Of a DNA stretch of 64,000 nt, positions 39,034-51,508 are shown in pieces. Location of the stretch: positions 1,922,001 to 1,986,000 of the forward strand of contig CANXME010002517.1 of the NCBI GenBank assembly GCA_948144175.1, given 5' to 3'. The notes under the pieces are model-generated. The model made no database searches. It was not told the origin of the DNA and saw only the letters and a program-made list of their open reading frames with translations. This stretch comes from Closterium sp. NIES-65. Taxonomy: Eukaryota; Streptophyta; Zygnematophyceae; Desmidiales; Closteriaceae. Made by a program: the position numbers and the translations under genes. How positions within the stretch are numbered: the first letter of the stretch is position 1; every line of letters starts with the position of its first letter.

Positions 39034-40931
39034 GACCCAAAGAAGCTGGATACAGTAAAAGCGTGGCTCCCTCCGACGAACATCACGGAACTACAGAGTT
39101 TTTTGGGTTTTGTTAATTACGTTCGACGGTTCGTGCCCGACATGGCACGTTTAACAGCCCCGCTCACTGATTTACTACGTAAGGGGGTCGTTTTTACGTG
39201 GGGGGAGAAAGAGCATGCTGCCTTCTCTGCCCTGAAAAACGTTCCCTGCTCACCACCCGTTCTACGCATCGCCGACCCCCACCGACCTTTTGAAGTGGTT
39301 ACCGACGCAAGTGACATCGCCATCGGAGCTGTACTGTTACAGGACTTCGGCGACGGCCTCCAACCCATCGCCTACGAATCACGCAAACTACATCCGCCTG
39401 AGCGAAGTTACCCGATACACGACCGCGAAATGCTCGCGATCGTGCACGCATTCAAAGTGTGGCGCTGCTACTTGACCGGCGCAGACGTGACAGTACGGAC
39501 AGACCACAAATCTCTACAGTACCTCCGCGCACAGCCTCACCTCAACCCACGACAGATTCGATGGCTCGATTTCCTCGCGTCGAATTTTCACTACACGGTC
39601 ACCTACAAAAAAGGAGCATCGAATATCGCCGACGCACTGACTCGCCCTCTGTCCAGATTCACGCGATATTACTCGCCCAGACCAGTCCACTGCTGACAGG
39701 CCTATTTACCCACGGATATCAAACAGACCCGTTCTTTACAGGAGGCAACTCACAGCAATTCGTAACGGCAAAAGGAGTCTTTTACGTAAAAACGGGAACC
39801 GACCGCATCTGGGTACCGGGGTACACGCTACTACGGGAACTACTGTTACAAGAAGCACACGAGGGAGTTACATCGGGACATTTCGGGGTAGAAAAAACAC
39901 GGCAGCAACTGCAGCGATACTACTACTGGCCGGAAATGTTGACCGATGTGCAACGACACGTGGCATCGTGTCCCACTTGCCAGCTCATGAAGTCAAGCAG
40001 GAAGCGGCCGGCGGGACAATTACAACCCATCCCGCCTCCAGAGCGTGCTTGGCAGCAGGTGACAATGGACTTCGTCACGGGGTTACCAGCTGGGGCGAGT
40101 GGGAATGATGCGATCTTGGTCGTCGTCGATCGACTCACGAAGATGGCACATTTCGCAGCATGCAGGAAATCAATCACAGCCGAAGAAACCGCCCGACTCT
40201 TCATCACCACCGTCGTTCGACTGCACGGGATACCCGCATCGATCATCAGCGACAGGGACACGAAGTTTACCAGCAACTTCTGGCGGAACCTGTGGCAGCA
40301 GTTCGGCACACGACTTCAATTCAGTTCATCCTATCACCCCGAAACCGACGGACAGACGGAACGGACAAACCAAACCATGGAGCAGCTGATTCGAGCCACG
40401 TGCGACGATCCGAACACGTGGGAACAGCAGCCGCCGCTCATCGAGTTCGCGTACAACAACGCACCATCAGCCACGACGCAACAGTCGCCGTTTTACTTGA
40501 ATTACGGACAAGACCCCACAGTACCCATGACACCGAATCCCGACAACCCCGTCCCACGAGCACAACAATTCGCCGAGATTTTGCAAGCAGCACGGACCAG
40601 GGCAGCAGACGCAATTAAAAAAGCCAACATCATCGCTAAGCGCAACGCCGATCGCAACCGCCGACCTGTCACTTACTAGCCAGACGACCTGGTACTACTC
40701 GATACCCAGAACCTCCGCCTGCCCATCACTCCAAAACTTCGCCCCCGATATTGTGGGCCATTTCGCATCAGCCACATGATAACACCCGTCACCGCCCACC
40801 TCCTCCTCCCCGCTGACTGGTACGTCAGCCCGTCATTCCACGTCAGTCTACTTCGCCCTTACATCCCATCCATAAGCCAACTGCCACGAAATCGCCCAGC
40901 CAGCATGACACGTCCCCCAACCGAACCACTC
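39034..40931 (+). pseudogene. Chromovirus pol, part 2: RT end, RNase H, integrase
   Basis: It continues RT as LQSFLGFVNYVRRFVPD and RNase H with VVTDASDIAIGAVLL, REMLAIVHA and TDHKSL. Near 39640-39670 the reading frame shifts and a stop is reached at 39694-39696. Integrase continues in another frame: HHCC zinc finger (HEGVTSGHFG, CPTCQLMK), then DDE core with MDFVTGLP, IISDRDTKFTS and DGQTERTNQT. A TAG at 40677-40679, probably a former CAG, interrupts it just before PDDLVLLDTQNLRL. Confidence 0.92.
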
Positions 40932-41041
40932 TGTCAAATGTTGTAGCCTGTAGTGAGGTTTGTCTTAGAGGGTACAGAAGTTAGGGTTTGTCATATGTAC
41001 CCCAACCAACATCAATGCAACACTCATTCCTCATTCTGACA
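40932..41041 (+). repeat. Copia 3 5' LTR
   Basis: Starts TGTCAAATGTTGTAGCC, ends CTCATTCTGACA. A different family from the copia 1 and 2 LTRs. Confidence 0.95.
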
Positions 41042-41149
41042 TGGTATCAGCTAGGTTAGGATCCTGTGGGATCCCGTTCCTCCGTTCTCCGTTCGTACCT
41101 CCCGAGCCTGATCCTACCTCTCGTTCGTACCAGTTTCGTAGTTACCGCG

Positions 41150-41590
41150 CCTAGTACCGAGCCTAGCGTCATCTCCCCCGTCGCGTCACGCCTGTTCCCC
41201 CCCCGTCGCGTCACGCCCGTTCTCCCTGTCGCGTCGCGCCCGTTCCCCCCCGTCGCGTCGCGCCCGTTCCCCCCGTCGCGTCGCGCCTGCCTGTTACCCC
41301 CCCCCGTCCCGTCGCCCTGTCCCGTCACGTCGCCCCGTCCCGTCGCCCTGTCCCGTCGCCCTGTCCCGTCACATCGCCCTGTCCCGTCGCCCTGTCCCGT
41401 CGCCCTGTCCCGTCGCCCTGTCCCGTCGCGTCGCCCTGTCCCGTCGCGTCGCCCTGCCCTGTCCCGTCGCGTCGCCCTGCCCTGTCCCGTCGCCCTGTCC
41501 CGTCGCGTCGCCCTACCCCGTCGCGTCGCCCTGCCCTGTCCCGTCGCCCTGCTCCGTCGCGCCGCCCTGCCCCGTCGCGTCACCCTTGTC
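41150..41590 (+). repeat. Copia 3 leader: (CCCTGTCCCGTCGCGTCG)n array
   Basis: About 440 bp of pyrimidine-rich CCGTCGCCCTGTC and CGTCGCGTC tandem units between primer-binding site and coding region. It parallels the GC-rich leader array of copia 1 and 2 but has a different unit. Confidence 0.92.
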
Positions 41591-43655
41591 CTCTTCTCCT
41601 CCGTCTCGTTCTTGGGCTACTCGTCGCTCCCCTCGTGCTCGTCCCTCGTCTCCTGTTCCCTTCACTGACCTTCGTACTGCCTTCCTTCTTTCTAGTCCAC
41701 CTCGTCCGTCTCAGTCTGTGCTTCCGTCTCCTCCTGAGTCGGCCCTCACTGTGTCGCTCCCTACTCCTGTCACTGACTACTACCGCACGTACCGTCCTGT
41801 TCTCTCTCGTGTTCTCGCCTCTCTTGTTACTCACCCTCGTGCCTCTGTGTCCTCTGTGTCCGCTCTTACTGCCGCAGTTACTGACTTTGCCTCTACCCGC
41901 CGCCTTGACTACGCCACCACGCTTGTGGCTGCTCCTCCTACCAGTCCTCTGGCCGTCGGGGGTGTGTCTGCCCTTGGCCGTGACGCCCTAGAGGACAGGC
42001 AGTTTGAGCTAGAGTTCCTGGCGGCCGCTTCCCCTCATCTCTGTGCCATGCTCCTCGCCCCTGAGGGTGACCCCGACGCCCTTGACATTCCGACTCCTCG
42101 CACTTACGCTGAGGCAGTGTCAGGGCCTTGGGCCTCTCAGTGGAGAGCTGCCATGGACGCAGAGATGGCCTCCTACAGATCCACAGGCACCTACGTCGAT
42201 GAGGTTCCCCCCCCGGGGGCGAACGTAGTCGACGGCATGTGGATCTACAGGGTGAAGCGGCCACCGGGATCTCCCCCGGTCTTCAAGGCGCGCTACGTGG
42301 CTAGAGGTTTCAGTCAGCGCGAGGGAGTTGACTTCTTTCAGACCTTCGCACCTACCCCGAAGATGACCACTCTTCGGGTGTTACTACACGTAGCAGCACA
42401 GAGAGACTACGAGTTACACTCTCTTGACTTCTCCACTGCTTTCCTTCAGGGCAGCCTACACGAGGAGGTCTGGTTGCGTCGTCCCTCGGCCTTCACTGGC
42501 ACCTTCCCTCCTGGGACCCAGTGGAGGCTGAGGCGACCTGTTTACGGTCTTCGCCAGGCCCCTCGTGAGTGGCACGACACTCTGCGTTCTACCCTCTCTG
42601 ACCTTGGGTTCCAGCCGTCTTCTGCCGACCCGTCGCTGTTCGTTCGTCGTGGCTCCACACCGTTCTTTGTTCTGGTTTACGTCGACGACCTCGTTTTCGC
42701 CACTCCGGACAGGGTTGCTTTGGCAGACGTGAAGTCCGAACTGCAGAAGAGACACACGTGCACTGATCTTGGTGAACTGCGCCACTACCTTGGCCTGCAG
42801 ATCACCAGGGACAGAGCCGCTCGCACCATTACACTCTCACAGTCACACATGGTGCAGCAGGTCCTTCAGCGGTTCGGGCTTCAGCACTCCACCGTACAGC
42901 GCACACCTCTAGCTGTTGACCACAGACTCACTGGTCCCTTTCCTGACGAGCCGTTTGAGCCTAGTGGTCCCTACGCAGAGCTTGTGGGTTGCCTCATGTA
43001 CCTGATGACTTGTACTCGCCCGGACCTCGCCTTCCCTCTCAGCATCCTTGCGCGCTTTGTTGCGCCAGGGAGACACCGTCCTGTTCACTGGACGGCAGCT
43101 GTGAGGGTGGCGAAGTACCTAGCGACTACATCAGGCGTGGGGCTAGTTCTTGGAGGGCAGCAGTCTGTCGTACTCACTGGTCACTGTGACTCCTCTTACG
43201 CTGACGACGCTGAGACTCACAGGTCTACTCAGGGGTACTGTTTCAGTCTGGGTTCTGGAGCTGTTTCCTGGCGTTCCACGCGCTCCTCTTCTGTCTCGAC
43301 CTCTACAGCTGAGGCTGAGATTTACGCTGGTGCCATGGCGGCACAGGAGTTGCGGTGGTTGACCTTCTTGCTCACTGACCTTGGTGAGCGGCCGAGCTCT
43401 GCACCGACCTTGTTTACTGACAACAAGGCGTCGATCCTCCTCTGTCGTGAGCCGCGACTGGAGAGCAGAGTGAAGCACATTCACATCAGGTACTTTCTTC
43501 TGCGAGAGTTGCAGAGGCGTGGACAGGCTCGCTTCGAGTTCGTAGAGTCCGAGGCCAACACTGCAGACATCTTCACCAAGGCGCTTCCGCCTTGTGACCA
43601 CCAGAGGTGTTGTGTGCAGTTAGGCCTTGTTGACACAGGTTCTAGTCATGCGTAG
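41586..43655 (+). CDS. Copia 3 RT-RNase H protein
   Basis: An open frame of 689 codons. A Ser/Pro-rich N-terminal region with SLVTHPRASVSSVSALTA leads into the conserved pre-RT segment (ALEDRQFELEFLAAASPHL). RT has FQTFAPTPKMTTLRVLL, LDFSTAFLQGSLHEEVWL and YVDD. RNase H has TGHCDSSYADD, STAEAEIYAGAMAA and FTDNKASI. The ATG used is the first in frame, but translation may begin in the upstream repeat. No protease or integrase. All conserved RT and RNase H acidic residues appear present, so the enzyme may work. Confidence 0.92.
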   Translation: MSSSPPSRSWATRRSPRARPSSPVPFTDLRTAFLLSSPPRPSQSVLPSPPESALTVSLPTPVTDYYRTYRPVLSRVLASLVTHPRASVSSVSALTAAVTDFASTRRLDYATTLVAAPPTSPLAVGGVSALGRDALEDRQFELEFLAAASPHLCAMLLAPEGDPDALDIPTPRTYAEAVSGPWASQWRAAMDAEMASYRSTGTYVDEVPPPGANVVDGMWIYRVKRPPGSPPVFKARYVARGFSQREGVDFFQTFAPTPKMTTLRVLLHVAAQRDYELHSLDFSTAFLQGSLHEEVWLRRPSAFTGTFPPGTQWRLRRPVYGLRQAPREWHDTLRSTLSDLGFQPSSADPSLFVRRGSTPFFVLVYVDDLVFATPDRVALADVKSELQKRHTCTDLGELRHYLGLQITRDRAARTITLSQSHMVQQVLQRFGLQHSTVQRTPLAVDHRLTGPFPDEPFEPSGPYAELVGCLMYLMTCTRPDLAFPLSILARFVAPGRHRPVHWTAAVRVAKYLATTSGVGLVLGGQQSVVLTGHCDSSYADDAETHRSTQGYCFSLGSGAVSWRSTRSSSVSTSTAEAEIYAGAMAAQELRWLTFLLTDLGERPSSAPTLFTDNKASILLCREPRLESRVKHIHIRYFLLRELQRRGQARFEFVESEANTADIFTKALPPCDHQRCCVQLGLVDTGSSHA

Positions 43656-43858
43656 ACTTGAGTTTATTGCCTGCTTCGTCTGTACATTTACTATATATAC
43701 TTGTGATCTCTTGGACTGGCCTTGTGGCCACTGTTGCTTGTGCTCAGAGTGTGTGGTGACGTTGTGATCCACCCTGAGCTTTGTTTTCTTTTGGACTGGT
43801 CTTGTGACCGTACTCTTTTTGTTTTTGCTAGACACCCCTCACTTAGGCTATGGGGGTG

Positions 43859-43968
43859 TGTCAAATGTTGTAGCCTGTAGTGAGGTTTGTCTTAGAGGGT
43901 ACAGAAGTTAGGGTTTGTCATATGTACCCCAACCAACATCAATGCAACACTCATTCCTCATTCTGACA
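43859..43968 (+). repeat. Copia 3 3' LTR
   Basis: Reads as identical to the 5' LTR. Followed by target-site duplicate CACTC. Confidence 0.95.
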
Positions 43969-43973
43969 CACTC

Positions 43974-44168
43974 ATCACCCCCGAAAAAATCCTCAGCCAC
44001 CGAGTCCGCGACCCTCGGGGAGCCCGACGGATCGAATTCCTAATCCGCTGGAAGGACCGAACGCCCACAGAAGACAACTGGGCCCCCCTGGATAAAATTG
44101 AGAACCACCCTGTCTTCACCGAGTATCTGCGAAGCCGAAATTTCCGCGACGTCCATGCGCTCTCGTAA
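43974..44168 (+). pseudogene. Chromovirus pol, part 3: C-terminal chromodomain
   Basis: After the copia insertion the same frame encodes ITPEKILSHRVRDPRGARR, then IEFLIRWKDRTPTEDNWAPL, and ends at TAA 44166-44168. The pattern (ILxHRV, FLIRWK, NWxPL) is a chromodomain, which in chromoviruses directs integration toward marked chromatin. It is separated from integrase only by the nested element. Confidence 0.92.
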
Positions 44169-44195
44169 GAGGGGCCTCCTTGGGGAGGGGGGTAG

Positions 44196-44537
44196 TGTAA
44201 GGAAATTCCCTTTTCCTTACCTCGCGTCCCTGCTCAACGCGTACATCACTGTAGCACCTCAGTCAGCACCGTTACCACTCGCGACCATCGCATCATTCAT
44301 CATCCCGCCCTTTTCGCACATCGCATCCCGACCTCACGGCTCGGCTGGTAACCCGCGCTCCGGGCCTACGCTTCGACATTTTCCCAACCTCAGTCCCAGG
44401 CTCGTCGCGCGACAACCACAGTCCATTACCGTTACCACTATTGTTTCGCTATATAATCCTTCGCTCATGCCTTCGCTCATTGTACTCTTGCTTCGATAGT
44501 GCAATTCTCGTTCGTTCCCTCAATTGCACTCGTAACA
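44196..44537 (+). repeat. Chromovirus 3' LTR
   Basis: Reads as identical to the 5' LTR and is followed by target-site duplicate CTAAT. Confidence 0.97.
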
Positions 44538-44862
44538 CTAATAAACCAATATATTTTGTAGATTTTCGATCCGTTTTCGATTTCAAAGCTAGTGTGAATT
44601 GCTGTCAACGTTGGTTGGCACCCACAGAAAGTTCCTGAGCAGAGGCAGAATACGCAAACAAAGCAACAAACAGTTTTATCTCCTCATGACTGCACATGTT
44701 GGCTCGCAAAGCAACTCGTTCATTATCAAAAGTACCTACATGGAAAGCAGCACCTCATACATATGCGCATTGCGCTATAACTGCAGAAGCACAACTGAAC
44801 AGTGATCTATGTAGTGCTTTACAAAATCAACTTTCCTAAGCCTTGGAAGCTAAACGTGTTAC
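44538..44862. other. 3' flank of the RNA-binding protein gene
   Basis: About 320 bp between chromovirus and the stop codon at 44863. It probably contains the 3' UTR of the minus-strand gene. No gene seen. Confidence 0.5.
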
Positions 44863-45752
44863 TTAGTAACGGTCATCATATGATCTCTCTTTGCGGTCTC
44901 CGCCACCAGATCTGTCATAGGGACCAGACCTGGGCCTACCGCCACCGCCACCACGGTCAGACCCATAACGGCCTCCGCCGCCACCACCGCCGTAGCCGCC
45001 ACCGCCACCACCGCCATAACCGCCACCACCGCCGCCTCCACTAGGGCACTCGCGGGCGAAATGGCCGTCTTCGCCGCACTTGTAGCAGCCACCGCCGCCG
45101 CCGCCTCCGCCTCCGCGATCCCTCGAGCCGTATCCACCACCGCCGCCGCGATCACCTCCGTATCCGCCACCACCGCCCCCATAACCGCCGCCGCCGCCGC
45201 CATAGCCGCCACCACCGCCGCGGCCACCTCCACTTCCACGAGGTTGGGCGACGTTGACGGTGATAGTCCGGCCGTCAAGTTCCTTGCCGTTCATGGCCTT
45301 GATAGCATCGTCCATGCCGGCCTTGTCGTTGAAAGTCACAAACCCAAACCCTCGAGAGCGGCCGGTTTCTCGGTCATTCACAACCTGAACAGGACGGTTT
45401 CCATCGCAACGAGCTCAGGTAAAGAGTTTCCGAACATAAGAACCCCGAACGCGCAGTAAAGCTCCCTCATATCAGAACACGGAACCCCGCCATGCATGCT
45501 TCGTCAGAAATCCGCCAATCAGGCGTCGTTAAACCCCGTCAATCAATGTCCAGGAGCAGAAGAACCAGACCGAAACATGAAATCGGCGAGGCCGGTAGCG
45601 CGCAAAAAGGTAACCCATGAAGTTTCCGAAAGTCACAATCATCGAACCTTAGCGTCAACAGCTCCATAGTCGTGGAAAGCATCCGAAAGAGCGCGGTCAT
45701 CCGTGCCCCACGAGAGGCCACCCACAAAGCAGCGGAGCTCCTCGTCACTCAT
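44863..45752 (-). CDS. Glycine-rich RNA-binding protein with RRM and CCHC zinc knuckle (RZ-1-like)
   Basis: Two exons, 45752-45648 and 45384-44863, joined in phase 0, encode 208 residues. An RRM at 7-81 has RNP2 CFVGGL (8-13) and RNP1 RGFGFVTF (46-53). A Gly/Tyr/Arg-rich tail with one CCHC knuckle, [14 protein letters not shown] (135-148), follows. The C-terminus is basic and aromatic (RSYDDRY). Plant RZ-1 proteins with this layout are nuclear, act in splicing and cold response and bind RNA. The intron falls inside the RRM between the two RNP motifs. The gene has no exon-fragment copies. It is divergent to RPS23. Confidence 0.93.
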
Positions 45753-46832
45753 ACTGAATCAAGCTGACTGCTGCAAGAACAGAGATCAGGTCAAGCGCGA
45801 TGACAGAACACAACGTTCAGCTCTCGTTGCTGAAGTTGCTATTGCAGATGCCGCTGGTGACAAGGTAAAAGTGGAAGTGCCTCTGTTGAGAAGAAGCAAA
45901 ACAAAATAAGGTTCTGGAAAAAAGTTGCTCCAGATTTGTATTGCGTCCCCAGGCTAGAAGAGGTGGAAGAGGTTGTGGGGGTTGGAGGTTGGAGAATAAT
46001 GGAATATCAGGGTCACAGAAGCTGGATGGTCGTCGATCTACAATGCGACGAAGTTCCTCGGACGGCTTCGATCACATCGAGTCACCTAGGTATTTGTTTG
46101 TGACGCGAACCAAAACTCTTTACACGCTGGCTCGGCACCAGAACCATTTCACGAGGGAGGCTGTTGCCTACTTTGCGCTGGCTTGTGACCAATCAGGCGA
46201 ATTCCCTGAAAGTATCTTCTGGGGTGCGGTGTGCTGTGTTGTGCTGCTCTAGAGCTCTCGAACGTGAAAGGCTTTGGCTGAAATTGAGATAAAGATACAC
46301 TTTCTGGCTTATTCGATGCTAGACGTCGGAATGGTGAATGTTCAAGAGAATAAAACTCAGACTCACATATTACATAGCTCAAATTCTACAAAATTTGGAA
46401 TAAAACGTGTTTGTTTACCAATCGAATCGTCATACCACGTTATCTTAGCATCTACCTTTTCAATATAGTTCTAGTTTTAATTCATCTGCACTATTTTCAC
46501 GCCCAAAGTATGAAATTCTAAATATTTTTCTAGATATAGATGACATACACTAACTTTTCAAATGTAATATGTAAATTCCAAATATATCTATGTTGTCTTG
46601 CACTGACTGAAGTGAATGTCCTCGCTACAGACACAGTGCGGAAATCCATTCCGCAACGAGGCTTCGACCATCCCCTCCCCTCTCTTCCTCTCCTCCCTCC
46701 TCTTCACGACCTCCTCCAACCAAAAGCCTCCTTTCTCCTTACCTCCCTTTCCCTTCTAACTCCGAGGCTTGTTACCTCGTTTCCCACCTCGTCTCATCAC
46801 CTCACCCTCGTCGCACGCATCCAGTCGCCACC
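45753..46832. promoter_or_regulatory. Divergent promoter region of the RNA-binding protein and RPS23 genes
   Basis: About 1.08 kb between two start codons on opposite strands. The half nearer RPS23 (46670-46830) is strongly pyrimidine-rich on the sense strand (CCCCTCCCCTCTCTTCCTC), as is common before ribosomal protein genes. The middle (46280-46570) is AT-rich. No clear TATA box close to either start. Confidence 0.6.
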
Positions 46833-48717
<1,885 letters not shown>

Positions 48718-48946
48718 GCAAAAAGGGTTTTATCTTGATTGTAACAGATGTGATCATCATTTGATGAAATTCCAGGCGTATTTGAATTCCAAGCTGCACG
48801 TGTTGCTTGGTCTAGAGAAGCAATCATCTATGGCGGTGCAAGGGCTTCAGGCATGAATGGGCGTTTTTGCATTGCTTCGTTGGCCTAGAAGTTTAATGGG
48901 ACGGGACAAAAGGATGAGATCAAATTGTTTATACCGTCATACCCCA

Positions 48947-49095
48947 GATATAAGCGCCACCCGCGGATAAGCGCCTGGCGCTTTTAATTGGCGTGTGGCG
49001 CTTATATCCAGTGCTCGATTATAAGCGCATACCTAAAATGCTTACAGATTATAACCGCATACATATACCGAACACATTATAACCGCCACCCTGGT
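48947..49095. repeat. ATAAGCGCC-type subterminal repeats of the pogo-like element
   Basis: ATAAGCGCC at about 48951, 48967 and 49021 (as ATAAGCGCA), inverted GGCGCTT at 48977 and 48997, and ATAACCGC near 49050 and 49078. A short inverted repeat AAGCGCCTGGCGCTT lies at 48969-48983. Confidence 0.75.
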
Positions 49096-49251
49096 TTTTT
49101 GTTGTTTATTTATTTTTAAGACATTTTATACATTTAATCCACTAGCATATCATGTTAGTTAATCTACAACTAGTTTATCTACTCCTAGTTGATCTACTTC
49201 TACCTACGAGCCTTACACAGGCTTCACCATTTTCTAGAATTCTACCCTACT

Positions 49252-49785
49252 CTAATCATCAGCTACAGTGGGGTCATCTGGGTCGGCCTCAGAGTCCGAC
49301 TCAGGTTCCTCTACGTTGTTGCAGAAGAAACCGTCTGCTGCAATTTCATCATCCATGTCAACCTCCTCGCCCTCGAGCTCGTCTCGCCTGTGTTGCAGGC
49401 AGAGCTTGTCCTGGGACCCATCCAGGGCGTTGCTGATGCCGCAGGTGAGGAACGCCCGTTGAATGAGCTCCTTGGGCACGGACTTCCAGGCCGCCGAGAT
49501 CCACTTGAGCGTCAGCTCGACAGGAGGCTTCTTGATGTTGCCTGCCACGCAAATCCACAAACCGGGTCAGCACGGGTTAAAGAAATAAAAACATAAACAG
49601 TGCTGCACCTCTCACATTTCTTCGTCAAGGTGTCGACCCCCTCACGCTCAAACCACTCCTGGTAGAGCTGGCGAACGGCGGCCTTGAAGGAGCGGTTAAC
49701 CGCGACGTCGAGGGGTTGAATCTCCGAGGTGCAGCCAGCAGGGATAACCGCAAGGGACCAGGTTGAGCTCGCCAAACTTCTTCTT
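49252..49785 (-). pseudogene. pogo-like transposase, 3' part (third catalytic Asp and C-terminus)
   Basis: Continues beyond the copia 4 insertion. VIPAGCTSEIQPLDVAVNRS carries the third catalytic Asp (QPLD), followed by FKAAVRQLYQEWFEREGV. After a probable intron (about 49613-49540) come LTLKWISAAWKSVPKELIQR, AFLTCGISNALDGSQD and an acidic tail ending at 49252. The junction with the 5' part is disturbed by a frame change. Confidence 0.8.
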
Positions 49786-50167
49786 TGTTGGGCTGAAAAG
49801 CCCTTAGGATCTTTGCAGGGGATGACTCTTGGGTAGAAACTTGTAATAGCGGAAGCGTTTAATGAGGATTGTGAACCGACCTTGCACTGGTGTGTGAGAG
49901 CAAAGTGGATTATATATAAGAGTACAGGGAATACGAATAGATAGATAACTGTATTGCTGTTGCGGTTCGATATAGTGCGACTCGGGCAACTGCTCTGTAA
50001 CGAGTCAGTTGTGTGTCCTTAACTGTCGCGCTGTAATTGTCGAGTCAAAGGTCGCTGACCTTTGACTTTCTCGTAACCTCCAGGCGGTTACTCTAACCTC
50101 CGAGGTTGACTCGATGCTTCGATTGGGACTACTTCGCTTGGTGCCTTGGATTTTGGCACGACAGAAG
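49786..50167 (-). repeat. Copia 4 3' LTR, larger segment
   Basis: 382 bp of the left LTR up to and including the AGAAG duplication made by copia 2. The remaining 27 bp follow at 57130-57156. Confidence 0.95.
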
Positions 50168-50300
50168 TGTCAAACATTATATATGTTCTGCTTGTGTAGG
50201 CTACAGTGGGTTAGCCTATAGGGGGTACACAATTCTAGGGTTTCCTACTTGTACTCATTTTCACTGCTAGTTCATTCATTCCTGTTCGCTTATTCTCACA
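50168..50300 (+). repeat. Copia 2 5' LTR
   Basis: Starts TGTCAAACATTATATATG, ends TTCTCACA. Reads as identical to the 3' LTR. Confidence 0.96.
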
Positions 50301-51508
50301 TGGTATAGAGCGGGTCCTTCTACGGACCGTTTTTTTTGGGCCCACCGAAGCGCCCCCCGAGGCGCGATTTTTTTTAGCGACCCCTCGGGTCGTCATTTTC
50401 CCTGCGGCCCCGCCGCTTTCACTGACGCGGCCCCGCCGCCCTCTCTGACGGGGCCCCGCCGCCGGCCCTTACGCGGCCCCGTCGCCGGCTCTCACGCGGC
50501 CCCGCAGCAGGCTCTGTCGCGGCCCCGCCCCGGCCTTTACGCGGCCCCGCCGCCTGCTCTCACGCGGCCCCGCCCCGGCTCCTTCGCGGCCCCGCCGCCT
50601 GCTCTCGCGCGGCCCCGCCCCGGCTTCTACGCGGCCCCGCCCCGGCTTTCACGCGGCCCCGCCGACGGCTTTGTCGCGGCCCCGCCCAGGCCCTTACGCG
50701 GCCCCGCCGCCTGCTCTCACGCGGCCCCGCCCCGGCTCCTTCGCGGCCCCGCCGCCTGCTCTCGCGCGGCCCCGCCCCGGCTTCTACGCGGCCCCGCCCC
50801 GGCTTTCACGCGGCCCCGCCGACGGCTCTGTCGCGGCCCCGCCCAGGCCCTTACGCGGCCCCGCCGCCTGCCCCCGTCGCGGCCCGGTCGCCTCCTGACG
50901 GCCCCGCCGTCCCTTCGTGACGGCCCGGCCGTCCCTTCCTGACGGCCCCGCCGTCCCCTCCTGACGGCTCCTGCCGTCCCCTTCTACCGGCCCCGCAACT
51001 GCACCTGCTGGCCCCGCCGCTGCACCTACCGGCCCCCACCACCCACCCCCCCTTTTCCCGTCGCCTGTCGAGGCGACCTGAGGGGGGCCGCTTGCGGTGG
51101 CAGGTGTGTGGCCTTCCCTGCTTCTCCTCCTCCTTCATCGCTCACCTGCAGCAGCCGAGCCGCCCCACCGCCAAGCCGCCCTGCACCCGAGCCGCCAAGC
51201 AGCCGAGCCGCCCTGCCGCCGAGCCGCCGGGTCGCTGAGCTGCAGTTGCTGCCGAGCCGCCCTGCCGCCGAGCCGCCGAGTCACCGAGCTGCTGAGCTGC
51301 AGTTGCTGCCGAGCCGCCTTGCCGCCGAGCCGCCCGAGCCGCCGAGCCGCCGAGCTGCCGAGCCGCTGAGTCGCCGAGCCTACTCTTCCCACCACTGGTG
51401 AGCTCTTGCCCTGCTAGCACGCTGCGCGTCGCCTGCTTGCCTGCCTGCCTGCCTTTTGGCTTGCCTGGCTGCCTGCCTTCCTGCTGCTAGTCCTGCTCCT
51501 GCTTCTAC
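50301..51508 (+). repeat. Copia 2 leader: expanded GCGGCCCCGCC minisatellite
   Basis: Like the copia 1 leader but about 260 bp longer. A block of several CGCGGCCCCGCCCCGGCT units around 50540-50690 is repeated at 50710-50860. GCCGAGCCGCC units follow (51160-51380). Confidence 0.9.

Larger units (their letters stand above)
40932..43968 (+). mobile_element. Copia 3: short element carrying only RT-RNase H, inserted in the chromovirus
   Basis: 110-bp LTRs at 40932-41041 and 43859-43968 appear identical and are flanked by CACTC (40927-40931 and 43969-43973). TGGTATCAGCTAGG follows the 5' LTR and CTATGGGGGTG precedes the 3' LTR. At 3037 bp it lacks Gag, protease and integrase, so it must move in trans. 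Confidence 0.96.
29199..44537 (+). mobile_element. Ty3/gypsy chromovirus, with two nested copia insertions
   Basis: LTRs of 342 bp at 29199-29540 and 44196-44537 appear identical and are flanked by the 5-bp duplication CTAAT (29194-29198 and 44538-44542). The primer-binding region TGGTATTCAGAGC follows the 5' LTR and a GGGGAGGGGGGTAG polypurine tract precedes the 3' LTR. Without insertions the element is about 5.6 kb. The order is gag, protease, RT, RNase H, integrase, chromodomain. Copia elements sit in RT (32295-39028) and before the chromodomain (40932-43968). A frameshift and a nonsense codon also break pol. Confidence 0.97.

Noticed and set aside
45061..45459. 132-codon Ala/Thr-rich open frame opposite the RNA-binding protein gene
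   Set aside because: It is the antisense of the Gly-rich tail. The RRM and CCHC on the minus strand are convincing.
49804..49989. 61-codon frame found twice (49804-49989 and 62376-62561)
   Set aside because: It lies within the two identical copia 4 LTRs. No evidence of translation.
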